Shown here: in pieces, positions 1 to 8,232 of the stretch
How positions within the stretch are numbered: the first letter of the stretch is position 1
How the letters are laid out: each line of letters starts with the position of its first letter
Assembly: GCF_022698145.1 (NCBI RefSeq)
Contig: NZ_JALDAX010000010.1
Span: 1 to 64,000, forward strand
Direction of reading: 5' to 3'
From: Streptomyces spinosisporus
GTDB taxonomy: Bacteria > Actinomycetota > Actinomycetes > Streptomycetales > Streptomycetaceae
DNA length: 64,000 nucleotides
Notes under the pieces: model-generated
The model's input: the letters and a program-made list of their open reading frames with translations, nothing else
Told to the model about the DNA's origin: nothing
Databases searched by the model: none
Position numbers and translations under genes: made by a program

Positions 1-76
1 CCGCGGCCTCACGCAGTTTCCGCAGCTCGATCCCTAGGCGCTCCTGACGTGCCGTGGCCTGCTGCCTGCGCGGCAT
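1..76 (-). CDS. XRE-family helix-turn-helix regulator, N-terminal fragment
   Basis: The minus strand from 76 down reads ATG followed by 24 codons running off the left edge: MPRRQQATARQERLGIELRK, then LREAA. This is the usual opening of Streptomyces XRE regulators of the DUF5753 type (ARQxRLGxELRKLREAAG), which bind DNA through the N-terminal helix-turn-helix. A perfect AGGAGG lies just upstream (81-87 on the complement), which fixes the start. It diverges from the HATPase gene at 284. In Streptomyces such regulators are often found beside small HATPase genes, sometimes with DUF397 genes, and may act together. Only the first 25 residues are present, so the C-terminal domain is unseen. Confidence 0.8.
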   Translation of the reverse strand, partial: MPRRQQATARQERLGIELRKLREAA

Positions 77-283
77 GAATTCCTCCTTGCGCCCAACTGC
101 CCGGTGGCAGCACCTCGTTCGGAGGGAAGATTACGGCAACGACTTGCACGGGACCAACATTGCGCCCTACCGTCAGTCACGCAACGTACACCCTGCGGAA
201 GTGCACCGCTCCGTCGTGCCACGGCGGCTGCGGCAACGCCACCGCGTGCGGAACCCCAACTCACCACTCGCTGGAGCTGACCC
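77..283. promoter_or_regulatory. Divergent intergenic region between XRE regulator and HATPase gene
   Basis: About 207 bases separate the two divergent starts. It holds the AGGAGG site of the XRE gene at its left end and a GGAG site ahead of 284. No clear -35/-10 pair or operator palindrome was recognised. Confidence 0.4.
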
Positions 284-694
284 ATGCCCGAAAACGAACC
301 GTGGGACTACACCCTCTACATCCCGAACGACCTCAGAGCCGTCACCGTCTGTCGCCGTACCCTGCGTCTGATCCTGACGCTGCACGGCCGGATCGGGCTC
401 GTGGACACCGCCGAACTGGTCGCGACGGAGCTGATCTCCAACGCCGTACGACATACCAAGGGACCTGCGGCGCTCAGGGTCCGGCAGTCGATGGAGGGGG
501 TGATCTGGATCGGGGCGTGGGACACCGACCCCGAACCACCGGAGCCCCCACGGCCGTTGAGTCAGGTCACGGAGCTGGAGGCGGGTCGCGGGCTGGGCCT
601 GGTCATGGCGTGCGCGGACAGCTGGGGCTGGCAGCCGTCGGCCCGGTTCGGGGAGCGGGGCAAGTACATCTGGTGTGACCTGGCCGTCGCGTAG
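284..694 (+). CDS. Small ATP-binding protein, RsbW-like HATPase domain
   Basis: This 136-residue protein is a stand-alone GHKL ATPase domain. The N box reads ELISNAVRHT (about residues 49-58) and the G box reads GRGLGLV (about residues 104-110). Such proteins resemble anti-sigma factor kinases (RsbW/SpoIIAB type) and are very numerous in Streptomyces; most have no known partner. The ATG is preceded by TGGAG at proper spacing. It diverges from an XRE-family gene at the window edge, a common pairing. There is no transmembrane segment or signal peptide, so the product is cytoplasmic. Which sigma factor or anti-anti-sigma factor it binds cannot be told from the sequence. Confidence 0.85.
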   Translation: MPENEPWDYTLYIPNDLRAVTVCRRTLRLILTLHGRIGLVDTAELVATELISNAVRHTKGPAALRVRQSMEGVIWIGAWDTDPEPPEPPRPLSQVTELEAGRGLGLVMACADSWGWQPSARFGERGKYIWCDLAVA

Positions 695-727
695 CTCGTT
701 GATCAAGTCGGATGGAAAGGAGAGCCG

Positions 728-1612
728 ATGGTCAGCTCGACGCACGAGGCGATGCACCGGATCTTCCAGAAGGACCCCGCGCTGCTGACGCGGGCGCTGC
801 AGCAGGTGCTGGGTGTCGCCTTTCCCGAGCCGCGGGACTTCGCCGGCATGAACATCGACCTCACCGAGATCGAACCGGTGGAGCGGCGCGTGGACACGCT
901 GTTACGGGCGGAGACGGACGAGGGTCCGTACCTGCTCGTGGTGGAGGCGCAGCGGCAGAAGGACGACCGCAAGCGCGGCAGCTGGCCGTACTACCTCACG
1001 TACCTGCACGAGAAGTACCGCTGCGAGCCCGTGCTCATCGTCACCACACAGTGCAGCGCCACGGCCCGCTGGGCGGCCGAGCCGATTCATCTCGGCGTGC
1101 CCGGCAGCCCCTCTCTGACGGTCCGCCCGCTCGTGCTCGGACCGGACAACGTACCGGTGATCGCCGATGCGCGGGAGGCCGCACGAGATGTACCTCTTGC
1201 GGTGCTCTCGGCCATGACACATGGCCGGGGATCGAAGGCCGCCGCCATACTGGAATCGCTGGCAACCGCCCTGAAAACCATTGACGCGGACAGTGCCGCG
1301 GCCTTCGCGCAGTTCGTCGACTCATGCCTGGACGACCCCCAGGTCAAGCACATGTGGAGGGACCTGATGACGGCGATGCAGTACTTCTGGCGGCACCCTC
1401 TGGCCGAGCAGGTGCGCGAGGAGGGGCGAGAGCAGGGACGGGCTCAGGCCAAGGCCGAGATGATCCTCCGCATCCTGGAGTGGCGTGGCATTCCTGTGCC
1501 TGAGGACGTCCGTGAGCGGGTGGAAGCCTGCACCGACCTGGAGCAGCTGGAACTCTGGGCGCAGCGGGCTGTGCATGCGGCCGATGCGGCGGAGCTGTTC
1601 GTCGACGGGTGA
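728..1612 (+). CDS. PD-(D/E)XK nuclease-like (Rpn/DUF4351-type) protein with a TTA codon
   Basis: A 294-residue protein. Residues 40-110 look like the nuclease-like core shared with the Rpn/YhgA recombination-promoting nucleases: an acidic residue in FAGMNID, then LLVVEAQRQKD and a YYLTYLHEKY helix. The last 60 residues (ILEWRGIPVPEDVRERVEAC, then LEQLELWAQRAV) match the DUF4351-like C-terminal helices of that family. GGAAAGGAG precedes the ATG. The gene follows the HATPase gene by 33 bases and ends at a strong hairpin. Residue 59 is encoded by TTA (902-904), the only in-frame TTA I noticed in the window, so translation may depend on the bldA tRNA. Nuclease activity is inferred only from family resemblance; the usual E-x-K is E-x-Q here. 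Confidence 0.75.
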   Translation: MVSSTHEAMHRIFQKDPALLTRALQQVLGVAFPEPRDFAGMNIDLTEIEPVERRVDTLLRAETDEGPYLLVVEAQRQKDDRKRGSWPYYLTYLHEKYRCEPVLIVTTQCSATARWAAEPIHLGVPGSPSLTVRPLVLGPDNVPVIADAREAARDVPLAVLSAMTHGRGSKAAAILESLATALKTIDADSAAAFAQFVDSCLDDPQVKHMWRDLMTAMQYFWRHPLAEQVREEGREQGRAQAKAEMILRILEWRGIPVPEDVRERVEACTDLEQLELWAQRAVHAADAAELFVDG

Positions 1613-1623
1613 CCGGGCAGGCA

Positions 1624-1653
1624 AAGGCCCGCGTCCAGTCAGACGCGGGCCTT
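1624..1653. terminator. Hairpin terminator
   Basis: A perfect 12-bp stem (AAGGCCCGCGTC with its complement) around a 6-base loop lies 11 bases after the stop at 1612. It sits between convergent genes, so it may stop transcription from both sides. Confidence 0.75.
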
Positions 1654-1742
1654 CGATCCCCTGGAACCGGACACTCACGAGCTCGGGTCAATGGGCCGCA
1701 ATAGTCCGTTCCGTGGTGGCGGCGGTGACGGAAAGGGGTGTG

Positions 1743-2789
<1,047 letters not shown>

Positions 2790-2815
2790 GGTGGTGAAGT
2801 CCCGTCTCTTGTACG

Positions 2816-3841
2816 TCAGTTGGTCCGCGCCGTGGCGTAGTCCGCGAACAGCTCGCGCTTCTGCTCCGGCGTCAGGTGGCACGCCGAGCCACGGCCGTCC
2901 GTGAGCTTCAGGGCCGGCTGCTCGGTGGAGCACAGGTCGCCGGGGACCTTCTCCGCGAACGTGCACCGGGGGTGGAAGCGGCAGCCCGACGGCGGGTTGA
3001 GCAGCGAGGGCGGGGCGCCCGGGATCGGCGACAGGGGCACGTCCACCGGTCCGTCCAGGCTCGGCATCGAACCGAGCAGCCCCAGCGTGTAGGGGTGCTC
3101 CGGCGTGCGCAGCACCTCCTGCTTGGTGCCCTTCTCCACACACCGCCCGCCGTACATCACCAGCACGTCGTCCGCGATGTCGGCGATGACCCCGAGGTCG
3201 TGGGTGATGAAGATGATCGCGGTGCCGAACTCCTGCTGCAGGTCCTTCAGCAGGTCCATGATCTGGGCCTGCACGGTGACGTCCAGCGCGGTCGTCGGCT
3301 CGTCGGCGATCAGCAGTTCGGGGTCGCAGACCAGCGCCATGGCGATCATCGCGCGCTGGCGCATACCGCCGGAGAACTGGTGCGGATAATCGTCGACCCG
3401 CATGTCCGGCTGCGGGATGCCCACCCGGCGCAGCATCTCGATCGCCCGTGCCCGGGCCACCCTCTTCGAGGCGCCGGTGTGCTTGCGGTACGTCTCGCCG
3501 ATCTGCGCACCGATGGTGTGGTACGGCGACAGCGAGGCGAGCGCGTCCTGGAAGATCATGGACATCTTGTTGCCGCGCAGCTGCTCCATCTCCCGCTCGG
3601 AGGCGGTGATGAGCTCCTTGCCGTCGAGCAGGATCTCGCCGTCGAGCTTGGTGTTGCGCGGGTCGTGCAGGCCCAGGACCGCCAGGTTGGTCACGGACTT
3701 GCCGGAGCCGGACTCGCCCACGATGCCGAGGGTCCTGCCCTTCTCCAGGTCGAAGGAGAGCCCGTCGACGGCCTTGACGACACCGTCCTCGGTGCCGAAG
3801 TGCACGCGCAGGTCACGGATGGAGAGGAAGGGGGTGCTCAT
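2816..3841 (-). CDS. bldKD: Oligopeptide ABC transporter ATP-binding protein (OppD/DppD type; BldKD-like)
   Basis: A 341-residue ABC ATPase with Walker A GESGSGKS, a signature motif SGGMRQRAMIAMAL, Walker B LLIADEPTTALD and the C-terminal oligo/dipeptide extension (CRFHPRCTFAEKVPGDLC). The SGGMRQR form of the signature is characteristic of OppD, against SGGQRQR in OppF. The two would form the heterodimeric motor on the cytoplasmic face of the two permeases. The ATG at 3841 is chosen; the frame stays open further upstream but that stretch belongs to the permease gene read in another frame. It lies 11 bases after the permease gene stop, so the genes are almost certainly co-transcribed. Confidence 0.85.
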   Translation of the reverse strand: MSTPFLSIRDLRVHFGTEDGVVKAVDGLSFDLEKGRTLGIVGESGSGKSVTNLAVLGLHDPRNTKLDGEILLDGKELITASEREMEQLRGNKMSMIFQDALASLSPYHTIGAQIGETYRKHTGASKRVARARAIEMLRRVGIPQPDMRVDDYPHQFSGGMRQRAMIAMALVCDPELLIADEPTTALDVTVQAQIMDLLKDLQQEFGTAIIFITHDLGVIADIADDVLVMYGGRCVEKGTKQEVLRTPEHPYTLGLLGSMPSLDGPVDVPLSPIPGAPPSLLNPPSGCRFHPRCTFAEKVPGDLCSTEQPALKLTDGRGSACHLTPEQKRELFADYATARTN

Positions 3842-3852
3842 GGTCGCTCTCC

Positions 3853-4833
3853 TTACGCGAGGCGCACGCGCGGGTCGATGAAGGCGTAGACGCCGTCGAC
3901 GATGATGTTGAAGACGACGATCGCAGCGGCGGCGACCATGACGACTCCGAGCAGCATGGGCAGGTCGTTGGTGCTGACCGCCTTCACGGAGAGCATGCCG
4001 AGGCCCTGCAGGCTGAACGTCGACTCGGTGATGATCGCGCCGCCGAGCAGCACACCGAGGTCGAGGCCGAAGATGGTGACGATCGGGCCCATCGCGCCGC
4101 GCCAGGCGAAGCGGAAGAAGACCGTACGGCGGGACATGCCCTTGGCGCGGGCCGTGCGGACGTAGTCCTCGCTGAGCGCCTCGACCATCTGCGAGCGCGT
4201 CATACGGGTGTAGTTGGCCGTCCAGATCAGGGACAGCACGATCCACGGCACCAGCAGGCCCTTGGCCCAGGCCGCCGGGTTGTCGGTAAAGGGCGTGTAG
4301 CTGGCCCGGTCCAGCAGGTGCCACTGGTCGACCAGCAGATACGTGGCGAGCACGCCGACGACGTAGATCTGCATCGAGGACGCGATCAGCGAGGCCGAGC
4401 TGGCGATCTTGTCCACGGCCTTGCCCTGCTTCACGGCGGCCAGCATGCCCGCGCCGATGCCGAAGATCAGGTAGATGACCGAGCTGCCCAGCGAGAGCGA
4501 CAGGGTGGTCGGGAAGCGGTCCGCGATGGTGCTGAGGACCGACTCACGGCTCTGGAACGAGTAGCCCAGGCAGGGTGCGTGGCAGTGGCCGAACGACGTG
4601 TAGTCGCGGCCCACGAAGATGCCCTTGAGCCAGTCGAAGTACTGCACGGGAAGCGGATCGGCGATCCCCAGGTTCTTCCGCACCAGCTCCAGGGTCTCGG
4701 GGGTGCAGGCCTTGCCGCAGGCGATGCGGGCGGGGTCGCGCGGGGCGGCGTAGAACAGGACGAACACGATCGCGCTGATGATCACCAGGATCACCGCGGC
4801 ACCGATGATTCGTCGGACAAGGAAGCGGAGCAT
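3853..4833 (-). CDS. bldKC: Oligopeptide ABC transporter permease (OppB/DppB type; BldKC-like)
   Basis: A 326-residue inner-membrane permease. It opens with the typical MLRFLVRRIIGAAVILVIIS signal-anchor helix and has about six predicted membrane spans. The EAA loop that contacts the ATPases is visible (SEDYVRTARAKGMSRRTVFF). A Cys-rich periplasmic loop (ARIACGKACTPETLELV) follows the first helix, as in actinobacterial DppB proteins. It is third in the operon, 81 bases downstream of the binding-protein gene, with a stable hairpin between them. Substrate is presumably peptides, in line with its neighbours. Confidence 0.85.
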   Translation of the reverse strand: MLRFLVRRIIGAAVILVIISAIVFVLFYAAPRDPARIACGKACTPETLELVRKNLGIADPLPVQYFDWLKGIFVGRDYTSFGHCHAPCLGYSFQSRESVLSTIADRFPTTLSLSLGSSVIYLIFGIGAGMLAAVKQGKAVDKIASSASLIASSMQIYVVGVLATYLLVDQWHLLDRASYTPFTDNPAAWAKGLLVPWIVLSLIWTANYTRMTRSQMVEALSEDYVRTARAKGMSRRTVFFRFAWRGAMGPIVTIFGLDLGVLLGGAIITESTFSLQGLGMLSVKAVSTNDLPMLLGVVMVAAAAIVVFNIIVDGVYAFIDPRVRLA

Positions 4834-4875
4834 GGCAGTTGGGTTTTCCTGACGGATGCCGAAGGGGGGTAGGAA

Positions 4876-4900
4876 GCGGGGCGGCCGGGAGCCGCCCCGC
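4876..4900 (-). promoter_or_regulatory. Intercistronic hairpin between binding-protein and permease genes
   Basis: A perfect 10-bp stem (GCGGGGCGGC and its complement) with a 5-base loop lies just after the binding-protein stop and before the permease start. It has no following T-run. Hairpins at this position in ABC operons commonly protect the upstream binding-protein mRNA and reduce read-through, giving more binding protein than permease. That role is inferred. Confidence 0.55.
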
Positions 4901-4914
4901 CACGAGGCCGGTCG

Positions 4915-6696
4915 TCAGGCCTTTACGTACGTCTTGTAGAGCAGGGTCGCGGAGAAGTTCGGGTCGAACATCGCACCGCCGACCTTGTTGCCGTAGACGT
5001 AGTAGCGGCGCTGGTACATCTCCGGGATGATCGGCGCCACTTCCTCCATGATCCGCTTGTCGAGCGCGGCCCAGGCGCTGCCGGCCTTCTTCTGGTCGGT
5101 GATGACCATGTTCTTCTGGATCGTGGAGTCGATCCAGGGGATGTTCGTCTGCGAGACGTTGTAGAGGCCGTCACCGATGTTGGCGCTGTCGAACAGCGGC
5201 TGGATCATCGTGTAGGCGGTCGGCCAGTCCGGGGACCAGCCGAACCACATCACGTCGTAGCTGTTGTCGACCTTCTGGACCTGGTCGTAGTACGTCGTGG
5301 AGTCGACCGGCTTGATGATCGGGGTGAAGCCGGCCTCCTTCAGGGCGTTCTCGATGACGACCTTGGTCTTGTTGTACGTCGGGTCCTGCGGGAAGGCGTA
5401 GACGATCTTCATGCCCTCCTTGCCGGCTTCCTTCAGCAGCTTCTTCGCGGCGGCCGGGTCGCCCTGCGGCTTCTTCAGCTTGCCGTAGACGTCGAACTTC
5501 TCGCGGCCCAGGATGTCGGGGCTGAGGATCGTCGTCGCGATGTCGCCGGAGGACGGGCCGCCGTAGATCTGCCGGATCTGCTGCAGCGGCCAGGCGTGGT
5601 TGAGGGCCTGGCGGACCTTCAGGTCGGTGACGCGCTTGGTGTTGATCGCGTAGTAGTAGGTGCCGGTGAGCAGACCGTTGAAGGTGCGCTTCTTGATCTC
5701 CGGGTCGGTGAGGACCTTCTGGATGCGCTCGGCGGGCACGCCCTTGTAGATGGAGACCGCGTAGGCGTCCTTGCCCTGGGAGGCGATGAGGCGGTCCACG
5801 CCGTCCAGGGTCTCGATGCCGAAGTCGAACTCGAAGCCGTCCGGGTAGGCGTTGCGGATCGAGTCGGTCGCCGGGTCCCAGTACTTGTTGCGGACCAGCG
5901 TCATCGACTTGTCGGTGACGTGGCTCTTGACCTTGTACGGGCCACAGGCGGCGGGGTGCTTGTCGTACTTCTCCTTGGTGTCCAGCTTCGGGGACACCGC
6001 GGCGTACGAGTGCATCGCCATCGTCCAGTTGAAGTCCGGGCGGGCCTCGGCGAGGTTGAAGGTGATGGTCCGCTTGGCCTTGTCCGTCACGATCTCGGAC
6101 AGGTGCTTGCCCTTGTACGGGCCCTCGTACGCGTCACGCCACTTGCCGCCCTTGCCGGTCAGCGCGATCTGCACATAGCTGGCGGACTCGATGATGTACG
6201 GCGCCCACAGGCGCTCGATGCCGTGGCGGACGTCCTCGACGGTCAGCTCGCTGCCGTCCTCCCACTTCAGACCCTCCTTCAGCGTGAAGGTCCAGGTCTT
6301 GCCGCCGTTGGACATCGTGCCGGTGTCCGTGGCCAGGTCGCCGACGAGCTTCTGCGAGCCGTCGGAGGCGATCTTGTAGCCGGTCAGGCAGCGGTGCAGC
6401 AGCAGGGCCGCGGTGGAGTTGTACGCGTAGTAGATGCGGCCCGGGTCCAGGTGGGAGAAGTCGTCGGGGGCGATGCCGTAGATCGTGCCGCCCTTCTTGG
6501 CGCCCGGGACCTCCGGGGCCGGGCCCGTCGAGTCCTCCTTGGTGCCGATGGTGACCTTGGAGTAGGTCTTGGCGCCTCCGCCCGAGCCGCTGCCGCTGCC
6601 GCCGCCCGCGTCACCGCTGCTGCATGCGGACAGGAGCGTCGAGCCCGCGGCCGCGACAGAGGTGGCTATGACGAAGTTTCTGCGGGAGAGAGACAT
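4915..6696 (-). CDS. bldKB: Oligopeptide-binding lipoprotein of the ABC importer (BldKB-like)
   Basis: A 593-residue extracytoplasmic solute-binding protein of family 5 (SBP_bac_5). The N-terminus MSLSRRNFVIATSVAAAGS followed by TLLSAC combines a twin-arginine-like SRRNFV motif with a lipobox (LSAC), so it looks like a Tat-exported lipoprotein anchored at the outer face of the membrane. A Gly/Ser-rich linker follows the cysteine. The family-5 body includes DFSHLDPGRIYYAYNSTAAL and the segments that clamp the peptide backbone. It is second in the operon, after a permease gene rather than first, which is the unusual bldK order. In S. coelicolor BldKB is thought to bind an extracellular developmental peptide signal; whether the ligand is the same here is unknown. 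Confidence 0.85.
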   Translation of the reverse strand: MSLSRRNFVIATSVAAAGSTLLSACSSGDAGGGSGSGSGGGAKTYSKVTIGTKEDSTGPAPEVPGAKKGGTIYGIAPDDFSHLDPGRIYYAYNSTAALLLHRCLTGYKIASDGSQKLVGDLATDTGTMSNGGKTWTFTLKEGLKWEDGSELTVEDVRHGIERLWAPYIIESASYVQIALTGKGGKWRDAYEGPYKGKHLSEIVTDKAKRTITFNLAEARPDFNWTMAMHSYAAVSPKLDTKEKYDKHPAACGPYKVKSHVTDKSMTLVRNKYWDPATDSIRNAYPDGFEFDFGIETLDGVDRLIASQGKDAYAVSIYKGVPAERIQKVLTDPEIKKRTFNGLLTGTYYYAINTKRVTDLKVRQALNHAWPLQQIRQIYGGPSSGDIATTILSPDILGREKFDVYGKLKKPQGDPAAAKKLLKEAGKEGMKIVYAFPQDPTYNKTKVVIENALKEAGFTPIIKPVDSTTYYDQVQKVDNSYDVMWFGWSPDWPTAYTMIQPLFDSANIGDGLYNVSQTNIPWIDSTIQKNMVITDQKKAGSAWAALDKRIMEEVAPIIPEMYQRRYYVYGNKVGGAMFDPNFSATLLYKTYVKA

Positions 6697-6777
6697 GGCA
6701 GACCCGTTTTCTCGTGGATGGGGAAGGTGCTTGGTGCGCTCCGGCCGGGCCCCGTCGCCCGTCGGAGTGGGGGACGT

Positions 6778-7806
6778 TCAGCGCTTGGTCTTCGGGTCCA
6801 ACGCGTCGCGGACCGAGTCGCCGAGCAGGTTGAAGGCGACGACGAAGATCACCATCGACAGACCAGGGAAGAGCATGAAGGTGATGTCGTCCTGGTAGTA
6901 CTTGGCGCCGAACTGGAGCATCACGCCCCAGTCCGGAGTGGGGTCCTGGAGGCCCACTCCGAGGAAGGCGAGACCGGCTTCCGCCGTGACGTAGATGGGC
7001 AGCAGGAGTGTCGACTGGATCAGGATCGGCGTCCACAGGTTGGGCAGCAGTTCCTTGAAGATGATCCGCGCCGGGGACGCGCCGGTGACCTTGGCGGCCT
7101 CCACGAACTCCCGCTCGCGCAGGGCGAGTACCTCGCCGCGCAGCAGTCGGGCGATGGAGGCCCAGCCGAACACGGTCATCACGATGATGAGGCTGGTGAC
7201 GGTCAGCCAGACCGGGGTGTTCTCCTCGGGCGACACGAAGATCGCCAGCACGACCGGCCAGAACGCGATGAAGAACAGCGTCTGGGGGAAGGCCAGCAGG
7301 ATGTCGATGACCCGGCCCACGAGGTAGTCCGTCTTGCCGCCCAGGTAGCCGGCGGTGATGCCGATGACGACGCCGAACAGGGTCGTCAGCAGCGTGGCCG
7401 CGGTGGCGATGAGCAGCGAGTTGCGGATGCCGTAGAGCAGGAAGGTGAAGACGTCGCGGCCGAGCTGCGGCTCGATGCCGAACCAGAACTCGGAGCTGAT
7501 GCCGCCGTTGGGCTTGACCGGGAAGTTGAACTCGTTGAGCAGGCCCGGGATGTTGATGCCGTACGTCGTGTACGGATCCTTGCCGTACAGCTTGGAGATC
7601 AGCGGGGCGCAGATGGCCACGACGAAGAAGAAGAGAACCACGTAGCCGGATATGACGCCCGCGCGATCCCGCTTGAAGCGGCTCCAGGCGAGCCGTCCCG
7701 GTGAGCGGCTTTCATTGCCCTTGAGGGCCGAGGGCTTCGCCGGTGTCACGCTGTCTTCGTCGGTCACCTCGAGCGGGGCGGCCGGGGAAGGGGTAGGGGG
7801 GGTCAT
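6778..7806 (-). CDS. bldKA: Oligopeptide ABC transporter permease (OppC/DppC type; BldKA-like)
   Basis: A 342-residue permease and the first gene of the left operon. A cytoplasmic tail of about 50 residues with an OppC N-terminal domain (GRLAWSRFKRDRAGVISGYV) is followed by about six membrane helices and the EAA loop (REREFVEAAKVTGASPARII). The ATG at 7806 is chosen; the frame is open upstream but that part lies in the AT-richer intergenic region. It would pair with the OppB-type permease at 3853 to form the channel. The first-gene position suggests the operon promoter lies in 7807-8232. Confidence 0.85.
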   Translation of the reverse strand: MTPPTPSPAAPLEVTDEDSVTPAKPSALKGNESRSPGRLAWSRFKRDRAGVISGYVVLFFFVVAICAPLISKLYGKDPYTTYGINIPGLLNEFNFPVKPNGGISSEFWFGIEPQLGRDVFTFLLYGIRNSLLIATAATLLTTLFGVVIGITAGYLGGKTDYLVGRVIDILLAFPQTLFFIAFWPVVLAIFVSPEENTPVWLTVTSLIIVMTVFGWASIARLLRGEVLALREREFVEAAKVTGASPARIIFKELLPNLWTPILIQSTLLLPIYVTAEAGLAFLGVGLQDPTPDWGVMLQFGAKYYQDDITFMLFPGLSMVIFVVAFNLLGDSVRDALDPKTKR

Positions 7807-8232
7807 GATGCTCCGTGCCCTGTGGGTCAAGGACTCCGCAGGGCGCTCCCTACGGGCTACGCCGGACTTTTTCAACGCAATTCGTTCAAGGTCAATAAAT
7901 TCTCACTCGACTTGGCGCGCTATTTACCTTCTTTGCCTGCGCTTGATCATTCTGTAGCTACGCGTGTAGCGCGTCGTAATCGATCCGTGTCCGGATTCGG
8001 GCCAACTGCGCGAAACGGGCAAGGAGTTCGATATACGGACGCCTCTGTATCGGAATCTGTACATCCCGGCGTCACAATCCAACGGTTCGGCATCGGATCG
8101 CGAAGATCCATTGCGCCCATTCGGATGGCGCGCCCCGTCCAAGATCCCCCAATGGCCTCGGTCCATGTGCGCCATGCCCCCTCTGAGCCGATATTTGCCG
8201 GTAATGGACCGGCAGTCATGAGGAGGCACTCC
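7807..8232. promoter_or_regulatory. Shared divergent promoter region of two oligopeptide permease operons
   Basis: This 426-base stretch has no convincing gene and is notably richer in A/T than its surroundings, especially 7860-8060. It must carry promoters for both the left operon (start 7806) and the right operon (start 8233). A short element CGATATACGGACGC lies at 8029-8042. The right end holds AGGAGG (8221-8226) as the ribosome site for 8233. No AdpA or BldD site was assigned with confidence. Confidence 0.55.
8029..8042. repeat. Short repeat CGATATACGGACGC, copy 1
   Basis: The same 14 bases occur at 13844-13857, so the pair brackets the right permease operon. The core TCCG-ATATA-CGGA at the second copy is partly an inverted repeat; at the first copy the left arm reads TTCG. 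It could be a regulator site or chance. Confidence 0.4.

Noticed and set aside
3387..3389. TTA codon in the BldKD-like gene
   Set aside because: The TAA on the plus strand is out of frame; the codons read GAT TAT (Asp-Tyr).
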